Positions 33,050-42,412 are shown, counted from the first letter of the stretch. The stretch: DNA of 64,000 bases from an uncultured Clostridia bacterium (GCA_944327625.1 CALVHL010000005.1:1-64000), one strand, 5' to 3'. The notes: a model not told the origin generated them from the sequence alone. Numbers and translations are program-made.

Positions 33050-34715
33050 GTTAAGCACAAAGTTCATACTGCTCTTTACCGCCGTGCTGACGGCAATATT
33101 TGCCGTAATGCTCGTCGTCGTGCAGTTTGCCGTGTCGTCCTCCATGCAGAACAGGATAAGCGAGAGCATATATTCCTTTCACGAGGACGTCGATAAGAGC
33201 GTCGGCGCCGTCGTCGACGAAGTGGCTTATGCCTACGCCCGCATGGTGAGGGAGGACAATGCCGACACGCTCGACGGGCTGAGAAGCGATAACAGTTACG
33301 GCGCGAGAATGCAGTCGCTCCAGAAGCTCGCCGCGCTCGGTCAGTCGGATACCTTTGCGGACATCGGCTGGCGCGATTCGGGCGGGTATATCTCGGTCAA
33401 CGGCTATGCCGCGCCCTCGGACGAGGTGTTTGCGGAGGCGGAAAAGAATAAAAACCGCGTCGTGGCGGGCGATTATAAGAACGGCTGTCATTCGTTTGCG
33501 GTGTACCTCGACAACAGCGTCACCGAGGCGAAGGGCTGCTTTGTTTTTTTTATGCCCGAAACGGCGTTCTCCTACTGTCTGACGGGCTTCGGCACCGAGT
33601 CGGGCTATTCCTACGTCATACGCGAGGACGGGTATATCTTTTCCCACGTCGACAAGGACTATGTCGGCAAGCTCTACTACTATGAAAATCTGTACGAGCT
33701 CGACGGCGAAAATCAGATGAAATTCATGGATATGGGCGGCGAACGCAAGATAGTCATCGTCAGCCCGATGAGCGAGACGGAGGAGAGGTACGGCTTCGGC
33801 TTCTTCCTCGTCAGCATACTTGACTATAATTACTATTTCGGCGCGTTCGAGGTGTTGAAATGGGTGCTTGCGGGCATAACCGTTTCGGTCTTCCTCGTCG
33901 GTATAATAGTGGCGGTGTTCCGTGCGAAAAAACTGTCAAAGCCCGTCGCGGAATTACATTCGGACATAGAACAGACCATATCGACGGGCAAAAAGGGGCA
34001 TCTGAGGTTCAGCGAGAACGACGAACTGTATATGCTCGAACGCAAGTACGACGAGATGATAACGCACATCTTCGACCTCATGCAAAAGAGCCGCGAGGAC
34101 GCGGAGACGCAGCGCAAGTTAGAGCTCGACACCCTTCAAATGCAGATTAACCCGCATTTTCTCTACAACACGCTCGACGCGGTATCGTGGATGGCTAAAT
34201 TGAAGGACGAGCCGGAGATAGAAAAACTTGCCGTCAACCTCGCAAAATTCTTCCGTCTGTCGCTGCACAGGGGGGATAAGTTCATAACCGTCGGAGAGGA
34301 GCTCGAACTGACGGCGCACTACCTCGAAATAGATAAAATCCGCTTCCCCGACAAGGTGAAGGTCACCTTCGAGACGGACGAAAGCCTCGTCAACTATAAG
34401 GTGCTCAAACTCATTTTGCAGCCGCTCGTCGAAAACTCGCTCAAATACGCCTTCGTCGAAAAGAAGGGCAATCTGTTCATAAGGACGCGGCTGGAAGACG
34501 GCGACATAGTGTTCGAGGTCGAGGACGACGGCGCAGGTTTCGACGTTGCCGAAGTCGGCGAAAAACGCAAAAAAAAGTCCGACCTCGGCGGGTTCGGACT
34601 TAAAAACGTAGACGACAGAATTAAACTTGAATACGGCGAGGGCTACGGACTGGAAGTCCATTCCCGCCCCGGCGAGGGTACGCGCGCGATAATACGCATA
34701 CAGCGCCGCATTTAA
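33036..34715 (+). CDS. YesM-type sensor histidine kinase
   Basis: 559 residues. Membrane helices near 9-32 and 274-296 flank an extracytoplasmic Cache-like sensor domain (about 35-270; G-Y-S-Y-V-I-R-E-D-G-Y-I-F-S-H is typical). A HAMP linker leads to the His_kinase domain with H374 in N-P-H-F-L-Y-N-T-L-D, and then a HATPase domain with V-E-N-S-L-K-Y-A, D-D-G-A-G-F and G-G-F-G-L-K-N-V. It pairs with the YesN-type regulator and probably detects an oligosaccharide directly or through the binding protein. Its last codons overlap, tail to tail, the end of the minus-strand sensor gene by four bases. Confidence 0.94.
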   Translation: MKKIKLSTKFILLFTAVLTAIFAVMLVVVQFAVSSSMQNRISESIYSFHEDVDKSVGAVVDEVAYAYARMVREDNADTLDGLRSDNSYGARMQSLQKLAALGQSDTFADIGWRDSGGYISVNGYAAPSDEVFAEAEKNKNRVVAGDYKNGCHSFAVYLDNSVTEAKGCFVFFMPETAFSYCLTGFGTESGYSYVIREDGYIFSHVDKDYVGKLYYYENLYELDGENQMKFMDMGGERKIVIVSPMSETEERYGFGFFLVSILDYNYYFGAFEVLKWVLAGITVSVFLVGIIVAVFRAKKLSKPVAELHSDIEQTISTGKKGHLRFSENDELYMLERKYDEMITHIFDLMQKSREDAETQRKLELDTLQMQINPHFLYNTLDAVSWMAKLKDEPEIEKLAVNLAKFFRLSLHRGDKFITVGEELELTAHYLEIDKIRFPDKVKVTFETDESLVNYKVLKLILQPLVENSLKYAFVEKKGNLFIRTRLEDGDIVFEVEDDGAGFDVAEVGEKRKKKSDLGGFGLKNVDDRIKLEYGEGYGLEVHSRPGEGTRAIIRIQRRI

Positions 34716-35683
34716 GGCTGTCTGCCCGTCAGTCGTTCGGAGGACAGCGTCATCTTGTTGAGCAGTCTGTCAAGCCTGCCCGTGACGTAGCGCGAAGTCG
34801 CCGCCGCGACGAAGTGCGTCGCGATCATCATCGCTGCGCCCGCCAGCAGTATCGCCCCGCATACGGCGAGCGAGTTGAGTATCATCTGTCTGAGCGGCAC
34901 GACCATTCTGACCGTCGCGCCGTAGAAATTGCGCATATTGGATATGACCATAAAATTGCCGACTATGCTGCCGTTGTGCGCCGCGATATACTTATCCGTC
35001 GACGCCAGCCCTGCAGAGGCGAAACTCCCGCCGTCGAAGCTGAGTATCGCCACGCTGCCGCTGAGCAGTTTATCGCCCGTAAAGCTGAAATATTCAAACA
35101 GGCTCTCGGGGAATACGTCGGCGAAAATATATCCGACAACGCCGTCGCCCGAATATACCTTGCGGCAACAGCTGATTATTCCCGACCGCTCGTCGTAGGG
35201 CGTGCCGTCGTAAGCCTTGATTATACCGGAGGTGCGCAGGGAGATATATTCTTCCGCGTCGCCGTCGGCAATGAAATCGCCTATATCCTCGCGCGCGGCG
35301 AGCGCGTCGAGCGAGGGCGGGTTGGTTACGCCCGACGAGGTGTAATAAGCGCCGTCCGCGGCATAGACGGTTATTGCGTTTATATACAGCGAATACGTCC
35401 GCGCGGAATCGAGCACGGAAGTGAGCGAGCCGGTGCGCGTCCCGTCGAGCGTCTGCACAATTACGGAGTTTCCCGCAAGGTTTTCGGTCGTCGACATTAT
35501 GGAATCGATGTAAATTCTTCCCGCCGAAATGCTCCTGTCCAGCTTGTTTCGGGCTATCGACTGGCTGGTATTGAAGGACATTCCGAGGAAAATCGAAATG
35601 CTGGGAATGATTATTAAGATTATAAGTATGGCGGCTATCGTCATCAGATTGCGATAGATGCGCTTTCCCGTTTCGTTGAACAT
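34712..35683 (-). CDS. Membrane sensor with Cache-like domain but no kinase
   Basis: 323 residues from the ATG at 35683; the upstream ATG at 35695 overlaps the -10 box and was rejected. Membrane helices at about 8-33 and 265-295 enclose an extracytoplasmic Cache-like domain, as in YesM kinases, and a short HAMP-like stub (R-L-D-R-L-L-N-K-M) ends the protein. No HisKA or ATPase domain follows, and none is encoded downstream on this strand. It may be a decoy, a co-receptor for the neighbouring kinase, or the remnant of a kinase gene, though the clean stop and the promoter argue against simple decay. It is convergent with the kinase gene and divergent from the binding-protein gene. Confidence 0.75.
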   Translation of the reverse strand: MFNETGKRIYRNLMTIAAILIILIIIPSISIFLGMSFNTSQSIARNKLDRSISAGRIYIDSIMSTTENLAGNSVIVQTLDGTRTGSLTSVLDSARTYSLYINAITVYAADGAYYTSSGVTNPPSLDALAAREDIGDFIADGDAEEYISLRTSGIIKAYDGTPYDERSGIISCCRKVYSGDGVVGYIFADVFPESLFEYFSFTGDKLLSGSVAILSFDGGSFASAGLASTDKYIAAHNGSIVGNFMVISNMRNFYGATVRMVVPLRQMILNSLAVCGAILLAGAAMMIATHFVAAATSRYVTGRLDRLLNKMTLSSERLTGRQP

Positions 35684-35693
35684 ATCCGAATAC

Positions 35694-35723
35694 ATTATAC
35701 CACAACTTATGGAGCGAATTCAA
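35694..35723 (-). promoter_or_regulatory. Minus-strand promoter of the kinase-less sensor
   Basis: On the minus strand TTGAAT (35723-35718), an 18-base spacer and TATAAT (35699-35694). Transcription should start near 35687, about four bases before the ATG at 35683, so this mRNA may also be nearly leaderless. Confidence 0.65.
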
Positions 35724-35727
35724 CAGA

Positions 35728-37158
35728 ATGACCTTTAAAAAATTTATTAAAGCGGCGGGCGCGCTTGCGTCGGCCGCCGCGCTGGGCTTATGCCCGCTGC
35801 TCTCCGCCTGCCAGTCGGGCGAGGGCAGAATAAAGCTGACGATAGGCATGGTCAAGGGCAGCACGGAGGAGGAAAAGCAGTTCTTCGACGAGTGCGAACG
35901 CGCCTTCGAGGAACTCTATCCCGAATACGACGTGGTGTCAGAGCCGTACGTCTACGACAGCAATACGGTCGTCGCCAAGTTCGCGTCGGGCAAGCTCCCC
36001 GCCGTGTTCGAGGCGGACGCTTCGCTCGTGCGCGAGGCATATCTCAACGGCTATATCAAGGACGTGAGGGAATATCTCGACGAGTACGGCTGGCTGGAAA
36101 AGACGGACAGTCGGTTTCTTACCGAAATTTCCGTCGGCACGGCGGTATGCGGCGTCCCCGCGAAACAGTACGCCGCGGGAATGGTGCTCAACCTTCCGCT
36201 CTTGTGCGAGGCGGGCGTCATTGAAACCGACGGCGACGGCAACTATGTGTTGTATTCCGACGGCGAGGCGCTCTATCCCGACACGTTCGACGAGGTGGCG
36301 GACGCCGCCAGACGCGTCGCGGCGGCGGGCGACAGCACGGGCGCGATATTCCTCTCGTCGGGCGACGAATCCTGCGGCAAGATATTCCTCGAAATGGTCT
36401 ACAACTTTGGCAGCGGCGGGCTGGAATATACCGACGCAGAGGGCAACTGGCAGCTCTCGCTGACGCACGACGAGTTCGGCGACGCAATGCGCTGGGTGCG
36501 CCAGATGGCGCAGGAGCGGCTGATTGCCGACGCATACGCAGGCGGCACGGAGGGCTGGGCGAGCGAGATGGCAGCGGGGCGCGTGGCGATAGCCTTCTGC
36601 CAGAACGACCAGCTCATGGCGGCACTCGCGGCAGAGCCCACCCTCAGCGACAGCATAGCCTTCGTACCCATGCCCGCGGCGGAGGATAAGGCGACCTTCT
36701 CGTCGTGGAACGGCACGGTGTACGCCATAAGTTCGCTCGCCTCCGACGAGCAGACCGAGGGAATATTCAGATTTCTGCAATTTATGGGCAAGGGCGCGCA
36801 GGCGGACGAACATTCTGAATATATCTCCGAGATGAGGATGAAGATACGCTACGACGGCGGCATACCCGTCCTGCCTGAAATTTCCGCGTGGAACGACGAG
36901 GGATACGTTGACATGATGAACAGGCTGTACAATAAATACGTCAACGTCAACGAGCAGTATTTCGAGGAGTTCTACATCCGGTTCGGCTCGGTCGAGCTCA
37001 TTGCCGAACCCTATGCCCGCAGTCATCTGTATTCGCTCATGGATGAGCTTTTCAGCAAGATGCTCTACGAGGCGACGACGAGCAACATAGTCACGCTCAC
37101 CGAGGAGGGCGAGCGGGCGTTTTCGGAAAAATATCTCGCCGGGATTGCCGCCGACTGA
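35728..37158 (+). CDS. Extracellular sugar-binding lipoprotein (ABC importer type 1 solute-binding family)
   Basis: 476 residues. The lipobox is L-S-A-C near residue 29. The body has the family pattern: K-L-T-I-G-M-V, a first domain ending G-Y-I-K-D-V-R-E-Y-L, Y-A-A-G-M-V-L-N, then G-R-V-A-I-A-F-C-Q-N-D and W-N-G-T-V-Y-A-I-S-S. It should deliver an oligosaccharide to an ABC importer, but no permease or ATPase gene lies in the window, so it is an orphan here. Its position beside the YesN/YesM-like pair and the Cache protein suggests co-regulation, and a sensing role with one of those membrane proteins is possible. Ribosome-binding site GGAGCG is weak. Confidence 0.9.
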   Translation: MTFKKFIKAAGALASAAALGLCPLLSACQSGEGRIKLTIGMVKGSTEEEKQFFDECERAFEELYPEYDVVSEPYVYDSNTVVAKFASGKLPAVFEADASLVREAYLNGYIKDVREYLDEYGWLEKTDSRFLTEISVGTAVCGVPAKQYAAGMVLNLPLLCEAGVIETDGDGNYVLYSDGEALYPDTFDEVADAARRVAAAGDSTGAIFLSSGDESCGKIFLEMVYNFGSGGLEYTDAEGNWQLSLTHDEFGDAMRWVRQMAQERLIADAYAGGTEGWASEMAAGRVAIAFCQNDQLMAALAAEPTLSDSIAFVPMPAAEDKATFSSWNGTVYAISSLASDEQTEGIFRFLQFMGKGAQADEHSEYISEMRMKIRYDGGIPVLPEISAWNDEGYVDMMNRLYNKYVNVNEQYFEEFYIRFGSVELIAEPYARSHLYSLMDELFSKMLYEATTSNIVTLTEEGERAFSEKYLAGIAAD

Positions 37159-37189
37159 CGGCGCTTACGCATTGCCGCATTGTGCGATA

Positions 37190-37213
37190 GGGCGGCACAT
37201 ATCCCGCGATTAA
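37190..37213 (+). repeat. Dispersed element, CACATATC variant copy 1
   Basis: GGGCGGCACATATCCCGCG followed by ATTAAC. An almost identical copy is at 37328-37351, 138 bases further. Both resemble the GGCATATATGC family. Confidence 0.65.
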
Positions 37214-37248
37214 CTCACTTTTAAGGCTTAATGTAATATATGAAAATT

Positions 37249-37281
37249 AACCCGCCGCGGATTTTTCCGCGGCGGGTTTTC
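37249..37281 (+). terminator. Terminator of the binding-protein gene
   Basis: AACCCGCCGCGG (37249-37260), ATTTTT loop, CCGCGGCGGGTT (37267-37278), then TT. Confidence 0.88.
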
Positions 37282-37327
37282 CCGTATTGCCTCAGTAGGC
37301 GCAGACAAGGCGCATAAAAACGCATTG

Positions 37328-37351
37328 GGCGGCACATATCCCGCGTCTAAC
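37328..37351 (+). repeat. Dispersed element, CACATATC variant copy 2
   Basis: GGGCGGCACATATCCCGCG followed by TCTAAC; see the copy at 37190. Confidence 0.65.
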
Positions 37352-37379
37352 TATATTTTTGCCGCGATAAGGCAAAGAG

Positions 37380-37407
37380 AAAAGCGCACCTTTCGGTGCG
37401 CTTTTTC
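37380..37407 (-). terminator. Terminator of the GH3 gene (also readable from the plus strand)
   Basis: AAAAGCGCACC, TTTC loop, GGTGCGCTTTTT. It lies 17 bases beyond the GH3 stop codon. Confidence 0.88.
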
Positions 37408-37423
37408 GTTGTGTCGCGGAAGA

Positions 37424-40400
37424 TTATTCAGCCGCAGGCGCCTTCTTCTTTCTGAAAGTGAAGAACAGCCATACGCCGCAGCCGCCGAGAGCCACTACGT
37501 CAATCGCGATGAGTACGGGTATGTACCAGCGGAAGTTGAGTTCGGGGCTGCCGGGGATGACGATTTCATCGACTATCTCGCCGGAAGCTATCTTGTCGTT
37601 ATATTCGGCGTTGGTCGCAAGCGCGTTGAGCCACATATATACGACGTCCTTGGTCGCGCTTCTCAATGCGTTGTTGAATGCGTTGGAAGTGGTCTCATAG
37701 TCGAACGAGCCGCCGCCCAATCTCATAAAGAGGTCGCCGCCTGCCCTTATCATAGCGTCAGGATCCATGAAGTTGGTGTGGTCGGAATAGTCGGTTATGA
37801 ATGCGCCGCGGAAGCCCCATTCATCGGTGACTACTTCGTTGAGGAGCGCATTGCTGCCGCCCGTCCATACGGCGCCTATTCTGCCGTAGGAGGTCATTAT
37901 AGCCGTCGAACCGCCTTCCTTTACGGTGATTTCGAAAGGTCTGAGATAGAGTTCGCGGAGCGCCTGCTCTGTAAGCCAGGTGTACATACCGTCACGGCCG
38001 CTCTCGGTCTCGTACAGGCAGATGTGTTTGAGATAGCAGAACACGCCTTTGTTCTTGGCGGCTTTTACAAAGTTGGCGCACATCGAGCCGGAGATGAGTG
38101 CGTCCTCGGAGTAATACTCATAATTTCTGCCGCCGAAGGGGGAACGGTGAATGTTGACGCCGGGGCCGTAGATGCCCTGTATGCCGTAGGTTGCGCACTC
38201 GGAAGCGAATGCCGAACCCATGCTGTATGCAAGTTCGTCGTTCCAGGTCATTGCAAGCACTATCGAGCTGAAACCGGTTGCCTGCTTGATGGTGTCTGCG
38301 AAGCTGCTGGGCTGGTTGGGGCCGTCGAGGTCGAGCGTTGCGGGCTTGCCGATGGAAGCGATAGCCGTCGTCTGGGTGTATGCGTTGAGCACGAGCGACA
38401 GCATTTCGTTCTTGGTGATGCGGTTGAGCAGCGCTTCCCATTCGGGATCGTCATAGTCCATGCCAAGCTGCCTGCCATAGTCGTTTATCTGTCCGTTCTC
38501 GTAGACGACGCCGCCCTGCGAGCTGTCGCCGAAGGTTACCGGCATAGCGTCCAAGTTTTCGTCCGCCCAGGCGTTTGCCTGATCGGCGGTGTAGAGGTTG
38601 TACTGCTTTATTACGTCAGCCATTGCGCGGTCGGGCGCCTGTTCCTCGGGGAAGGTGCCTTCAAAGTCCGCTCTGGAAAGGTAAACTATCTCTGCCGTGC
38701 CGTCGCTGTTGCCGTCGATTGCAACGCCGTCGGAAGCGTTTTCACCCGTAAAGCGGTTCATTACGCTGTCGGAAAGATAGGTCTGGTCGTTACCTGCGTT
38801 GTAGGTGATCGTGGGGGAAGCATGGACGCTGCCGCTGCCTCTTACCACCTTGTCGGTTGCAAGGGTGTGCGCGTCGGTTCTGAGGGTGAGGGTGTAGGTG
38901 CCTCCTTCAAGCACGTAACCGCCCTCGGGGATCTTTACCTCGGAATAGTCGTAGCTCGTCATGTCGGAGACGTTCATCGTCAGTTCTACATATTCGCTTT
39001 CGCCGGGTTCGAGAATGCGCTGAGTCTTGCCGTAAGCGCCGAGGCTGACGGAGGACTTTTCAATCTCGTAGTAGGGTGCGGAGTAGTAGAGTTCGACAAC
39101 GTCCTGTCCGGGCATATCGCCCGTATTGGTTACGGTTACGCCGACCTTGATGACGTCGTTGACGGAAATATTGCTCTTGTCGGGAATTTCGAGATAGGTA
39201 ATCGTCCACTCGAATTCGGTATAGGAGAGGCCGTAGCCGAAGGGGTACTGAACGACGTCTTCATAGCCGTTGGTAATGCCCCAGTGTTCTTCTGCGTAAG
39301 CGCTGTCCCAGAAGCCCATTTCGTCAGCCGTTTCATACCACTTGTAGCCGAGATATACGCTCTCGCGGTAGTCTGTGTAGGCAACGCCTTCGTAAGGCAC
39401 GTTGGAGCTGCCGTTGGTGTGCTGTTCGCCCATGGGGTAGAGACCTGAGCTGTTGGTGTAGAAGTTGGTCGTGTCGTTGCCCGAACCGGTATCGACGTAA
39501 GTCGACGAGGTGGACAGGTCGTAAGCGTAGGTGTCTGCAAGCTTGCCCGAAGGGGTGGTCTCGCCGTAAAGTATCTTGGGAATGGCCTTTGCGCCCGCGC
39601 TGCCCGTCGTGGCTACAACGAGGCAGGAATCAAGCCCGGGAATGGTCTCCATGAAGCCGAGTTCCATTACGTTGGTAGAGTTGATGAGCACTACTACCTT
39701 GTCATAGTTCTCGCCGACATATTCGAGGAGTTCTTCTTCCTCGGTGGAGATTTCGAGGTAGGTTCTCGTCTCGTCTATGTACTGTGAGGAGGGCATACCC
39801 TTGCCTGAGCAGTTCTTATACTGTACCTTGGGTGAGTCGTTGCTCTCGCCCGAAACTCTGCCGATTACGACGATTGCCGTATCGGAGAAGTTCTTTGCGT
39901 CGTCGAGCAGGTTTTCCGAATAGTACGAAGTGTCGTTGATGCTCGGCTCGTACAGACGGCTGAATTCATAATTGAAGCTGTGCAGCGAACCGCTCGAGGT
40001 GGGGTTGCCCGCAGTTTCTTCGCCCGCGTGGCTGCCCGCAATGCTGAATTCGCGGTTGGCACGGAACGACTCGTACATATTGATGAGGTCGGTGTTGTAT
40101 TCGATGCCGTATTCGTCGAGCGCGGTCAGAAAATCGGTCGAGCCTGCGCGCTTAACCTGTCCGGAGCCGGAACCGCTTATTACCCAGTCGGTCGCCGCCC
40201 AGCCGAACACGTTGACTTTGGCAGAATCGGTCTTGCTGAGGGGCAGCACGTCGTCGTTGTTCTGAACGAGTACAGTACCCTCCGACTGTATCTGTTCGGA
40301 CAGTGCCGCGCCTTCCGCACGCGCTGCGCTGGAACCTTCGCCGTCTTTATAACCGATGACGAACTTGTCCAGCATGCCGGCAAATACGCCGACCACTACA

Positions 40401-40474
40401 TTGAGTGCGATGACTATCGCAACAATGACGGCGGAAACGGCAATTGCCACAATCCTGGTTTGTTTTCCTTTCAT
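37424..40474 (-). CDS. Glycoside hydrolase family 3, circularly permuted, membrane-anchored
   Basis: 1016 residues. The usual GH3 order is reversed: the sandwich domain with L-S-E-Q-I-Q-S-E-G-T-V-L-V-Q-N-N comes first (about 55-420), then a fibronectin-3-like domain (about 430-560), then the catalytic barrel (about 640-970) with the nucleophile D895 in F-I-T-D-Y-S. A few bacterial beta-glucosidases, such as those of rumen Clostridia, share this order. Membrane helices at both ends (about 9-33 and 985-1008) would anchor it twice with the enzyme outside. It should trim beta-linked gluco-oligosaccharides at the cell surface. TGGAGGTAA precedes the ATG. Divergent from the GH5 gene, with 213 bases between. 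Confidence 0.9.
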   Translation of the reverse strand: MKGKQTRIVAIAVSAVIVAIVIALNVVVGVFAGMLDKFVIGYKDGEGSSAARAEGAALSEQIQSEGTVLVQNNDDVLPLSKTDSAKVNVFGWAATDWVISGSGSGQVKRAGSTDFLTALDEYGIEYNTDLINMYESFRANREFSIAGSHAGEETAGNPTSSGSLHSFNYEFSRLYEPSINDTSYYSENLLDDAKNFSDTAIVVIGRVSGESNDSPKVQYKNCSGKGMPSSQYIDETRTYLEISTEEEELLEYVGENYDKVVVLINSTNVMELGFMETIPGLDSCLVVATTGSAGAKAIPKILYGETTPSGKLADTYAYDLSTSSTYVDTGSGNDTTNFYTNSSGLYPMGEQHTNGSSNVPYEGVAYTDYRESVYLGYKWYETADEMGFWDSAYAEEHWGITNGYEDVVQYPFGYGLSYTEFEWTITYLEIPDKSNISVNDVIKVGVTVTNTGDMPGQDVVELYYSAPYYEIEKSSVSLGAYGKTQRILEPGESEYVELTMNVSDMTSYDYSEVKIPEGGYVLEGGTYTLTLRTDAHTLATDKVVRGSGSVHASPTITYNAGNDQTYLSDSVMNRFTGENASDGVAIDGNSDGTAEIVYLSRADFEGTFPEEQAPDRAMADVIKQYNLYTADQANAWADENLDAMPVTFGDSSQGGVVYENGQINDYGRQLGMDYDDPEWEALLNRITKNEMLSLVLNAYTQTTAIASIGKPATLDLDGPNQPSSFADTIKQATGFSSIVLAMTWNDELAYSMGSAFASECATYGIQGIYGPGVNIHRSPFGGRNYEYYSEDALISGSMCANFVKAAKNKGVFCYLKHICLYETESGRDGMYTWLTEQALRELYLRPFEITVKEGGSTAIMTSYGRIGAVWTGGSNALLNEVVTDEWGFRGAFITDYSDHTNFMDPDAMIRAGGDLFMRLGGGSFDYETTSNAFNNALRSATKDVVYMWLNALATNAEYNDKIASGEIVDEIVIPGSPELNFRWYIPVLIAIDVVALGGCGVWLFFTFRKKKAPAAE

Positions 40475-40637
40475 TTTTTACCTCCATTTTTTTCAGAAAA
40501 AAATACTTTTCTCCTTTTACCATTTATATAGTAGTCAAAAAGACATACTCTTTCAAGATACGGTTTTTTTAAATAGGATATTTACATTCAAAGTATATAA
40601 TCGGTTTAAAAATGAACAGATTTTATATTTTGTATAG

Positions 40638-40666
40638 TTTACCTCGCGCAGAAAATCAATTACAAT
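40638..40666 (+). promoter_or_regulatory. Promoter of the GH5 gene
   Basis: TTTACC (40638-40643), a 17-base spacer and TACAAT (40661-40666). The -10 box touches an ATG at 40667, which therefore cannot be the start. Confidence 0.7.
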
Positions 40667-40687
40667 ATGATTGACGGGGTGAATGCG

Positions 40688-41959
40688 GTGGAAAGAAAAT
40701 TTATCAGGGCGGCGGTGCTTGCCGTCGCGTGCGTGTTGGCAATGCCCTGGCTGTGTTCGTGCGGGGGCGGAAATAATAATGACGACGAACTGCTCGCGCT
40801 GACCGCCGAAAACGGCAAGGTCTATGACGAGGCGGGGTTTGAAGTGTCGCTCCGCGGCGTGAATGCCGGCGGACTGTTCGTCACCGAACACTGGATGACG
40901 GGCTTTGTCTACGGCAGCTCGCCCTCAAACGATTTCAGGTCTCTTTCGCAGACTTTCATCGAGCGGTTCGGCAAGGAACGGACGATAGAGCTCTGGGAGA
41001 TTTACCGTCAGAACTGGTGGTCGGACGTCGACTTCCGCAACTGCGCGGAGATGGGCATAAACGTCATAAGGTTGCCCTTTACCTATATGAATATTGACTT
41101 CGACGCCGTTGAAAACTTCGACAACGCGGGTAAAAATTACGATTTTTCCGCCATTGAAAGTTTTGTCGACGAGGCGGCGGAGTACGGAATATACACCATA
41201 CTCGACATGCACGGCGCTTACGGCTCGCAGAACGGTCAGGACCACAGCGGGCAGATATTCGACAGCGTCGAGGACGTAACTTTCTATTCCGACGAGAAGC
41301 TCACGGGGCTGACGGTCGACCTCTGGCAGGCTATTGCCGAGCATTTCAAGGACAATCCCGCAGTGGCGGGGTATGACATTCTCAACGAGCCCGGCGAAAA
41401 GGCGGGGCAGACGGGAGAGAAGCACTGGGCGTTCTACGACAGGGTGTACGACGCCATCCGCTCGACGGGCGACGAACATATCGTCATATTCGAGTCCTGC
41501 TGGGACGGCAGAAATCTGCCTTCGACGGATAAATACGGTTGGGAAAACTGTATGTATTCCTTCCATCACTATGCGGGCGACAAGCTCTCGCACGAAGATT
41601 ACTGCGCAAGCTGGGATAATAAGATTGCCGACGTCGAATCCTTTAATTTCGGCGTGCCCCTGCAGATGGGCGAATTTACCAACTATACCTCGCTTGAAAA
41701 CTGGCGCTATACCTTAAATCTCATGAACGATAAGGGCTGGCACTGGACAAGCTGGACCTATAAAGTCTGGGGTAAAATGGCCTGGGGCGTGTATAACGTC
41801 ATGGGGGCAAACGAGGACAAGGTAAACGCCTCGACCGACAGCTATGACGAGATAATCGCAAAGTTCTCCAAGCTCAAAACGCAGGATGCGGAAAAGTATG
41901 CGTTCTCCGACGGCACGACGCTCGAAAGCGTCATAAAGCAGTACGCCGCGAAGAAGTGA
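40688..41959 (+). CDS. Lipoprotein glycoside hydrolase family 5 (glucanase type)
   Basis: 423 residues from the GTG at 40688. I prefer it to the ATG at 40667 because GGGGTGA lies just before it and the -10 box abuts the ATG; if the ATG is used the protein has seven more residues. The signal peptide R-K-F-I-R-A-A-V-L-A ends in a lipobox-like L-C-S-C. The GH5 barrel shows G-V-N-A-G-G near its start, the acid/base glutamate in I-L-N-E-P-G (E234 counted from the GTG) and the nucleophile in M-G-E-F (E329). The G-G-L-F-V-T-E and W-T-S-W-T-Y-K features resemble exo-beta-1,3-glucanase/beta-glucosidase branches of GH5. It pairs with the divergent GH3 for beta-glucan breakdown. Confidence 0.88.
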   Translation: MERKFIRAAVLAVACVLAMPWLCSCGGGNNNDDELLALTAENGKVYDEAGFEVSLRGVNAGGLFVTEHWMTGFVYGSSPSNDFRSLSQTFIERFGKERTIELWEIYRQNWWSDVDFRNCAEMGINVIRLPFTYMNIDFDAVENFDNAGKNYDFSAIESFVDEAAEYGIYTILDMHGAYGSQNGQDHSGQIFDSVEDVTFYSDEKLTGLTVDLWQAIAEHFKDNPAVAGYDILNEPGEKAGQTGEKHWAFYDRVYDAIRSTGDEHIVIFESCWDGRNLPSTDKYGWENCMYSFHHYAGDKLSHEDYCASWDNKIADVESFNFGVPLQMGEFTNYTSLENWRYTLNLMNDKGWHWTSWTYKVWGKMAWGVYNVMGANEDKVNASTDSYDEIIAKFSKLKTQDAEKYAFSDGTTLESVIKQYAAKK

Positions 41960-42106
41960 CCTTTTCCGTGAGATGTCGCATAAGTAAAACCGATTATTGG
42001 CAAAAACTTTTTAGTTCTTTATTCATTTCTCCTCCTAAAACGCGCCAGAAAGCCGCAAGGCTTAATTCGGCGCGTTTTACCCTGTAAAGGGGGTAAAGAG
42101 GCGATC

Positions 42107-42280
42107 GGGCGGCATATATGTGCCGACGAACGGCATTTTTACTGCTTTTCTCCAACGCCCGCAAGGGTCGTAGGCGTTTTTGCGGGGATATGCGTTGGTC
42201 GGGGCATATATGCGGGGTAATTTATCTGCTGACCTCTGCGATATTGTCGTTCGCGGAGGGATATATGCGGGGCAATTGCG
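42107..42280 (+). repeat. Cluster of three dispersed elements
   Basis: CGGCATATATGTGCCGACGAA at 42110-42130, GGGCATATATGCGGGGTAATT at 42202-42222 (each cited by landmark) and GGGATATATGCGGGGCAATTG from 42258. The last two are 55 bases apart, close to the 54-bp period at 17233-17362. They occupy the 540-base gene-free gap 41960-42501, in which I saw no gene. Confidence 0.8.
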
Positions 42281-42412
42281 TTTTCGGCTTAAAATTGCTT
42301 TTGCTTGGCTTGCGGGCATATCGGTCATGCCTTGCAAGACAATGATATAACAGAGCGGGAGGTTTGTCAATAGGCGACGGGAATATTAGCAGATATGAAT
42401 ATGCGCGGAGCG

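Noticed and set aside
37325..39448. Long plus-strand frame opposite the GH3 gene
   Set aside because: The GH3 product is unambiguous and the antisense frame has no start signal.
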